NCBI GenBank assembly: GCA_011777135.1
Contig: JAABVY010000175.1
Span: 2,673-10,786 of the forward strand
Length of the DNA: 8,114 nucleotides
Source of the DNA: Candidatus Zixiibacteriota bacterium
GTDB lineage: Bacteria; Zixibacteria; MSB-5A5; JAABVY01
Reading direction: 5' to 3'
Shown: positions 4,712 through 8,114 of the stretch, in pieces
How positions within the stretch are numbered: position 1 is the stretch's first letter
How the letters are laid out: every line of letters starts with the position of its first letter
Notes under the pieces: model-generated
Database searches by the model: none
The model's input: only the letters and a program-made list of their open reading frames with translations
What the model was told of the DNA's origin: nothing
Made by a program: the position numbers and the translations under genes

Positions 4712-5938
4712 TCATCCTTTTACAGAGGATTTGGCCTTCTCTCTTTTTTCTACAATACCGGCAAGACGCTTGATGCCTTCTTTAATTTGCTCATGGGACG
4801 GATAGGAATAATTCAGTCTCATTGTGTTCTTTCCGGTGCCATCGGTATAGAAAGCTGAGCCGATAACATAGGCAACCTTAGCCTCAACTGCATCGGGGAT
4901 CATCTCCAAAGTGTCCATATAACCGGGGAGGCTTACCCACAGAAACATTCCGCCCTCAGGCTTTGACCACGAAAGGCCTTCGAGTTTGGGCATATATTCT
5001 TCCAGAGCATCAAGCATTGTGCGGCATTTCTTGACGTAGACCTCTTTGCTGATTTTAATCTGCTTCTCGATATGGCCATCTTTAAGAAGGTAGCCGCTCA
5101 TCATGGAAACAAAAGCAGAGGTGCAGAGGTCGGTGCTTTGTTTGGACATCACCAGCTTATCCAGGACTTCAGGCGGCGCGGAAAGCCATCCGATGCGGAA
5201 GCCGGGAACGAATATCTTGGAGAAAGTCTTCATCTGGATAACCCGGGCTTCCTTATCAAGCGATCTTACCGATGGAAGAAGCTTTCCTTCAAAACGAAGC
5301 TCTCTATAGGGGCTATCCTCGATAATCAAAATATTGTGTTTTGAGGCGATTTCGATTACTTCCTTACGCCGTTCCAGCGAGAGATTTATTCCCGAAGGAT
5401 TTTGGAAATCGGGTATGAGATAGATGAACCTGGCTTTCTTATCGGCCTTCTTTAATTCCAGGATTTTTTCCTCCAGTGCGGATGGGATTATACCGTCGGA
5501 ATCCATTTTGACACCATGAAATTCCGCTCCAAAAGCTCGGAATGACTGCAGGGCACCCACATAGCTGGGACGTTCAATTATGACAGCGTCGCCCGGATCT
5601 ATAAATACCTTCGACAACAGGTCAAGCGCCTGCTGGGAGGAGGATACTATAATCATTTCGTCGGCGGATATTTCATCCCCGAGACGAGTCATGAAGGCTG
5701 CCGCCTCATCTTTCATGAACGGCTCTCCCTCGGTGGGGCTGTACTGCAGCGCCAGATTGCCCTGTTCTCGAATCGCTCTTACGGCTGCTTCCTCCACCGC
5801 TTTGCGAGGAAAGATATTGGGATCGGGAAGCCCACCGCCGAAGGATATGGTGCCCGGTTGTCGCGTCAGCTTCAGGAGTTCACGAATTTCCGATCTGCGC
5901 ATACGCGAAGCCATCGCTGAAAAATAGTATTTATCCAT
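4712..5938 (-). CDS. PLP-dependent aminotransferase class I/II (2-aminoadipate/aromatic type)
   Basis: A fold-type I aminotransferase that moves an amino group between an amino acid and a 2-oxo acid. I chose the ATG at 5938 (408 residues). An in-frame ATG two codons earlier (5944) abuts the AGGAGG at 5950-5945 with no spacing, whereas 5938 has an ideal 6 bases. Numbered from 5938: substrate loop SFGGGLPDPNIFP near 32-44; cofactor-binding SSSQQALDL at 99-107 (family usually GSQQ, here Ser for Gly); QNPSG with N180; IIEDSPYRELRF with D208 and Y211; the PLP lysine K241 in KTFSKIFVPGFRIGW; and the carboxylate-binding arginine R374 in MRLNYS. The pattern suits the group holding LysN 2-aminoadipate aminotransferase and aromatic aminotransferases, without the MocR DNA-binding domain. 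The exact substrate cannot be read. It follows glgA by about 150 bases with a candidate promoter between, so it is probably a separate unit, convergent with the plus-strand gene. Confidence 0.93.
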   Translation of the reverse strand: MDKYYFSAMASRMRRSEIRELLKLTRQPGTISFGGGLPDPNIFPRKAVEEAAVRAIREQGNLALQYSPTEGEPFMKDEAAAFMTRLGDEISADEMIIVSSSQQALDLLSKVFIDPGDAVIIERPSYVGALQSFRAFGAEFHGVKMDSDGIIPSALEEKILELKKADKKARFIYLIPDFQNPSGINLSLERRKEVIEIASKHNILIIEDSPYRELRFEGKLLPSVRSLDKEARVIQMKTFSKIFVPGFRIGWLSAPPEVLDKLVMSKQSTDLCTSAFVSMMSGYLLKDGHIEKQIKISKEVYVKKCRTMLDALEEYMPKLEGLSWSKPEGGMFLWVSLPGYMDTLEMIPDAVEAKVAYVIGSAFYTDGTGKNTMRLNYSYPSHEQIKEGIKRLAGIVEKREKAKSSVKG

Positions 5939-6021
5939 AGCCATCCTCCTTCAGCTGGTAAGATCCCGGACAACAATATCTCAATATTTTACTAACAAAT
6001 CAGTGGACAAGTTACAATAAT

Positions 6022-6050
6022 ATTAAAATAAATGACAGGAAAAATTGCAA
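6022..6050 (-). promoter_or_regulatory. Candidate promoter for the aminotransferase
   Basis: In the AT-rich gap after glgA, the minus strand carries TTGCAA (6050-6045) and TTTAAT (6027-6022) with a 17-base spacer, matching the -35 and -10 consensus at 4 of 6 and 5 of 6. A start near 6015 would leave a leader of about 77 bases. I see no convincing intrinsic terminator for glgA in this gap, so read-through from galT-glgA also remains possible. Confidence 0.35.
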
Positions 6051-6088
6051 CGATATTCGGGGTATAGGAACGATCCGGTAAAAGTCCT

Positions 6089-7579
6089 TTATAACGTAAC
6101 TTTCTCTTTCTCCAGCGCCTTTTCATAGATGCGGATATATTTCTTGGCCGAAGAATCCCAGGATAAATCAGCGGTCATGCCGCGCTTCATGATCTTTTCC
6201 CATGTCGCCCGGTCCTTGTAGATCAGGATCGCCCGCTGGATAGCATCAAGCAGCCTCTCGGCCTCATACTCCTCGAAGACGAAGCCATTCCCCTCCAGCG
6301 GATACATGCTGAAATCCTTTATCGTATCCGCCAGACCTCCTGTTTTCCTGACAATTGGAACAGTCCCGTACTTCAGGCTGTACATCTGGTTCAGTCCGCA
6401 GGGCTCATAACGTGACGGCATCAGGAACATATCTGCGCCTGCTTCGATCAGATGCGCCAGGCGATTGTCGAATTTCAAAAACGCCCGCACACGTTCCGGA
6501 TAAATCTTTTCCATCTCCTTGAACAGGATATGGTAGTTATCATTGCCGGTTCCCAGGAGAACAAAGGCGATATCGAGTGAGAACAACCGGTTGGCGATTT
6601 TCTCTATCAGGTCAAATCCCTTTTGATCCGCCAAACGAGAAATCGCGCCGATGAGCGGTATTCGCTTACCGTTGCTTCGCAATCCAGCCTCATCCAGAAG
6701 GGCTTTCTTATTGAGCTCTTTTCCTGACGTATCTTTAACCGAGTAATTAAATGGAATCAACTCATCATTCTGCGGCGACCAGACATCATAATCCACTCCA
6801 TTTAAAACACCGAAAAGATCATTGCGGCGGTAAAAGAGGATTCCTTCCATTCCGAAGCCCATCTCATTGCCGGATTGTATTTCGCGCGCATATGTTTCAG
6901 ACACGGTGGTTGTGAGATCGCTGGTGGTGATACCGATCTTAAGGAAGTTTACATGATCCCAGTATTCGAATGGTGACCCCGGGGAATAATAGGTTCCGGC
7001 CAAACCAAGTTTGTCGAATGTTTTTTTACTGAAATGTCCCTGGTAACCGATATTGTGAATTGTGAAAACCGTGCGGCTATTCTTGAAATAAGGATCATCG
7101 CTATATATTGTGGCAATATATCCGGGAATCATTCCAGACTGCCAGTCATTGGCATGAATAATATCCGGCCGGAAATCAATTCCGCGAGCCGCGTCAAGAG
7201 CGGCTGCTGCGAAAAAGATGAAACGCTCATCGTTATCGGGATAATCCTCTCCTGTAACAGGATCGAGATAGACGCCATCACGACCAAACAGCTTATCATT
7301 GGCCACAAATACGAACTCGACATCGCTGTTCTTGTCCGATGCAGTGAATACATCAAAATCATACTTTTTATCACCAATCGTTATCGATTGATTGCCGGCA
7401 AATACTGAGATCCGTTTGATTCTAAATTTCTTATGATCAATGCACTTGTACAATGGAAGAATGACCTTGACCCTGTGTCCCAGGGCAGTGAGAGCCTGCG
7501 GCAGCGCCCCGGCAACATCGGCCAGACCTCCGGTTTTCACAAATGGTACAACTTCAGGAGATGCAAAAAGTATGTTCAT
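6089..7579 (-). CDS. glgA: Glycogen (starch) synthase, ADP-glucose type, GT5 family
   Basis: GlgA transfers glucose from a nucleotide sugar, usually ADP-glucose, to the non-reducing end of an alpha-1,4-glucan. From the ATG at 7579 it has 496 residues (E. coli 477). The N-terminus MNILFASPEVVPFVKTGGL puts the nucleotide-sugar-binding KTGGL lysine at position 15, exactly as in E. coli. A longer frame from a TTG at 7603 overlaps the galT stop, lacks a ribosome-binding site and adds residues not seen in relatives. Further signatures are HAND at 142-145, HNIGYQG near 175, the second-domain phosphate clamp ISRLADQKG with R315 and K320, and the catalytic-site PSRYEPCGL with E392 and C394. The second KTGGLAD lies at 412-418. 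It begins 20 bases after galT ends, so they form an operon. GT-B fold, cytoplasmic. Confidence 0.97.
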   Translation of the reverse strand: MNILFASPEVVPFVKTGGLADVAGALPQALTALGHRVKVILPLYKCIDHKKFRIKRISVFAGNQSITIGDKKYDFDVFTASDKNSDVEFVFVANDKLFGRDGVYLDPVTGEDYPDNDERFIFFAAAALDAARGIDFRPDIIHANDWQSGMIPGYIATIYSDDPYFKNSRTVFTIHNIGYQGHFSKKTFDKLGLAGTYYSPGSPFEYWDHVNFLKIGITTSDLTTTVSETYAREIQSGNEMGFGMEGILFYRRNDLFGVLNGVDYDVWSPQNDELIPFNYSVKDTSGKELNKKALLDEAGLRSNGKRIPLIGAISRLADQKGFDLIEKIANRLFSLDIAFVLLGTGNDNYHILFKEMEKIYPERVRAFLKFDNRLAHLIEAGADMFLMPSRYEPCGLNQMYSLKYGTVPIVRKTGGLADTIKDFSMYPLEGNGFVFEEYEAERLLDAIQRAILIYKDRATWEKIMKRGMTADLSWDSSAKKYIRIYEKALEKEKVTL

Positions 7580-7599
7580 GTCACGACACCCTGGCCTTT

Positions 7600-8114
7600 T
7601 CAAATATTAATTTCATTGAGGTATCTGGCAGCCTCCTCCGGCGGGGTGGGATTGATATAGAAGCCGGTGCCCCATTCAAATCCGGCCACACGCGTAAGTT
7701 TGGGAAATATTTCCATATGCCAGTGATAATGGCTCTTGCGTCCATCAGTCCACGGCCCGGTATGAATAATGAAATTGAAGGGCGGATCGTTGAGAGCCGC
7801 TCTAAGTCTTGCCAGGCTGCTTTTCAACATGGCCGCGAAGGATATTAGCGTATCGTCGTCGGTCTCCTCAAAACGATGGATATGGTCTCGCGGAAGAATC
7901 CATGTCTCAAACGGAAATCTGGGGGCAAAAGGCTCGATTGCCACCACATGTTCATTCTGGCCGATCAGCCTTATATTCTGTGAAATCTCCTGTTTGATTA
8001 TGTCGCAGAAAATGCACCGCTCTTTGAATTCATAGTATGCGCCCGCCCCATCCATCTCCTCCATGACCGATTTGGGGACGATTGGGGTGGCGATCAGCTG
8101 ACTGTGTGTATGTT
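7600..8114 (-). CDS. galT: Galactose-1-phosphate uridylyltransferase family protein (5' part beyond window)
   Basis: GalT moves UMP from UDP-glucose to galactose-1-phosphate through a uridylyl-histidine intermediate (Leloir pathway). The C-terminal 170 residues are present; the frame is open to the right edge, so the ATG at 8064 is internal and not the start. The first visible residues include HTHSQLIATPIVPKSV, equivalent to the family HxHxQ active site (E. coli HPHGQ), whose second His (8106-8104) is the expected nucleophile. Next come RCIFCDII with a CxxC, the HIT-like WILPRDHIHRFEE, and HYHWHMEIFPKL with metal-type histidines. The spacing resembles the COG1085 branch more than the E. coli form. 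glgA starts 20 bases downstream. Some members of this branch act on ADP-glucose instead (the Arabidopsis ADP-glucose phosphorylase), so the galactose role is inferred, not proven. Family identity is firm. Confidence 0.93.
   Translation of the reverse strand, partial: HTHSQLIATPIVPKSVMEEMDGAGAYYEFKERCIFCDIIKQEISQNIRLIGQNEHVVAIEPFAPRFPFETWILPRDHIHRFEETDDDTLISFAAMLKSSLARLRAALNDPPFNFIIHTGPWTDGRKSHYHWHMEIFPKLTRVAGFEWGTGFYINPTPPEEAARYLNEINI

Noticed and set aside
7034..7408. Open frames on both strands within glgA
   Set aside because: glgA is intact and conserved across this stretch; these are alternative-frame shadows.
7580..7603. TTG start for glgA at 7603, adding eight residues
   Set aside because: It lacks a Shine-Dalgarno site, overlaps the galT stop, and GT5 enzymes begin at the equivalent of the ATG at 7579.
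8062..8064. ATG at 8064 as the start of a short HIT-like protein
   Set aside because: The frame continues upstream to the window edge with conserved GalT residues (HTHSQLIATPIVPKSV), so the ATG is internal.

Overview
This is an 8.1 kb stretch of ordinary bacterial chromosome. It carries translation and transcription housekeeping genes, a small tRNA operon and a glycogen/sugar-nucleotide cluster. I see no insertion sequence, phage gene, CRISPR array or integrase. The base composition is moderate, coding is dense with AT-rich gaps, Shine-Dalgarno sites are clear, and the bacterial-type ProRS, RimP, NusA and GT5 glycogen synthase together mark a bacterium. Two small DUF2007-like proteins and a galT-glgA pair would fit an uncultured FCB-type lineage (Zixibacteria-like), but this placement is a guess from general gene character, not from a search.

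Layout. Region A (1-3263, minus strand) reads proS, then rimP, then nusA, which runs off the left edge. An intrinsic terminator sits between proS and rimP. A candidate rimP promoter overlaps that terminator, so rimP-nusA probably starts its own transcript. rimP and nusA are 10 bases apart, and the nusA Shine-Dalgarno site overlaps the rimP stop codon. Region B (3264-3585) is an AT-rich divergent gap with a candidate proS promoter on the minus strand and a strong sigma-70-type promoter for the tRNAs on the plus strand. Region C (3586-4705, plus strand) holds tRNA-Gly(GCC), tRNA-Cys(GCA), a DUF2007-like gene 25 bases after the second tRNA, a 321-base gap with a GC-rich foldable element, a second DUF2007-like gene with an extremely acidic tail, and a strong terminator. 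Region D (4712-8114, minus strand) reads galT (cut by the right edge), glgA, then a class I/II PLP aminotransferase that probably has its own promoter.

How the genes work together. ProRS, the two tRNAs, RimP (30S maturation) and NusA (pausing, termination and antitermination) belong to information processing. The proS/rimP/nusA order is a known bacterial association. GalT and GlgA probably form one operon for sugar-nucleotide interconversion and glycogen synthesis. The aminotransferase is likely an aromatic/2-aminoadipate-type enzyme without a tight link to glycogen. The parts least explained by known biology are the paired DUF2007-like proteins, the first apparently expressed from a tRNA operon, and the structured spacer between them. 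I did not find convincing evidence of a wholly new system.
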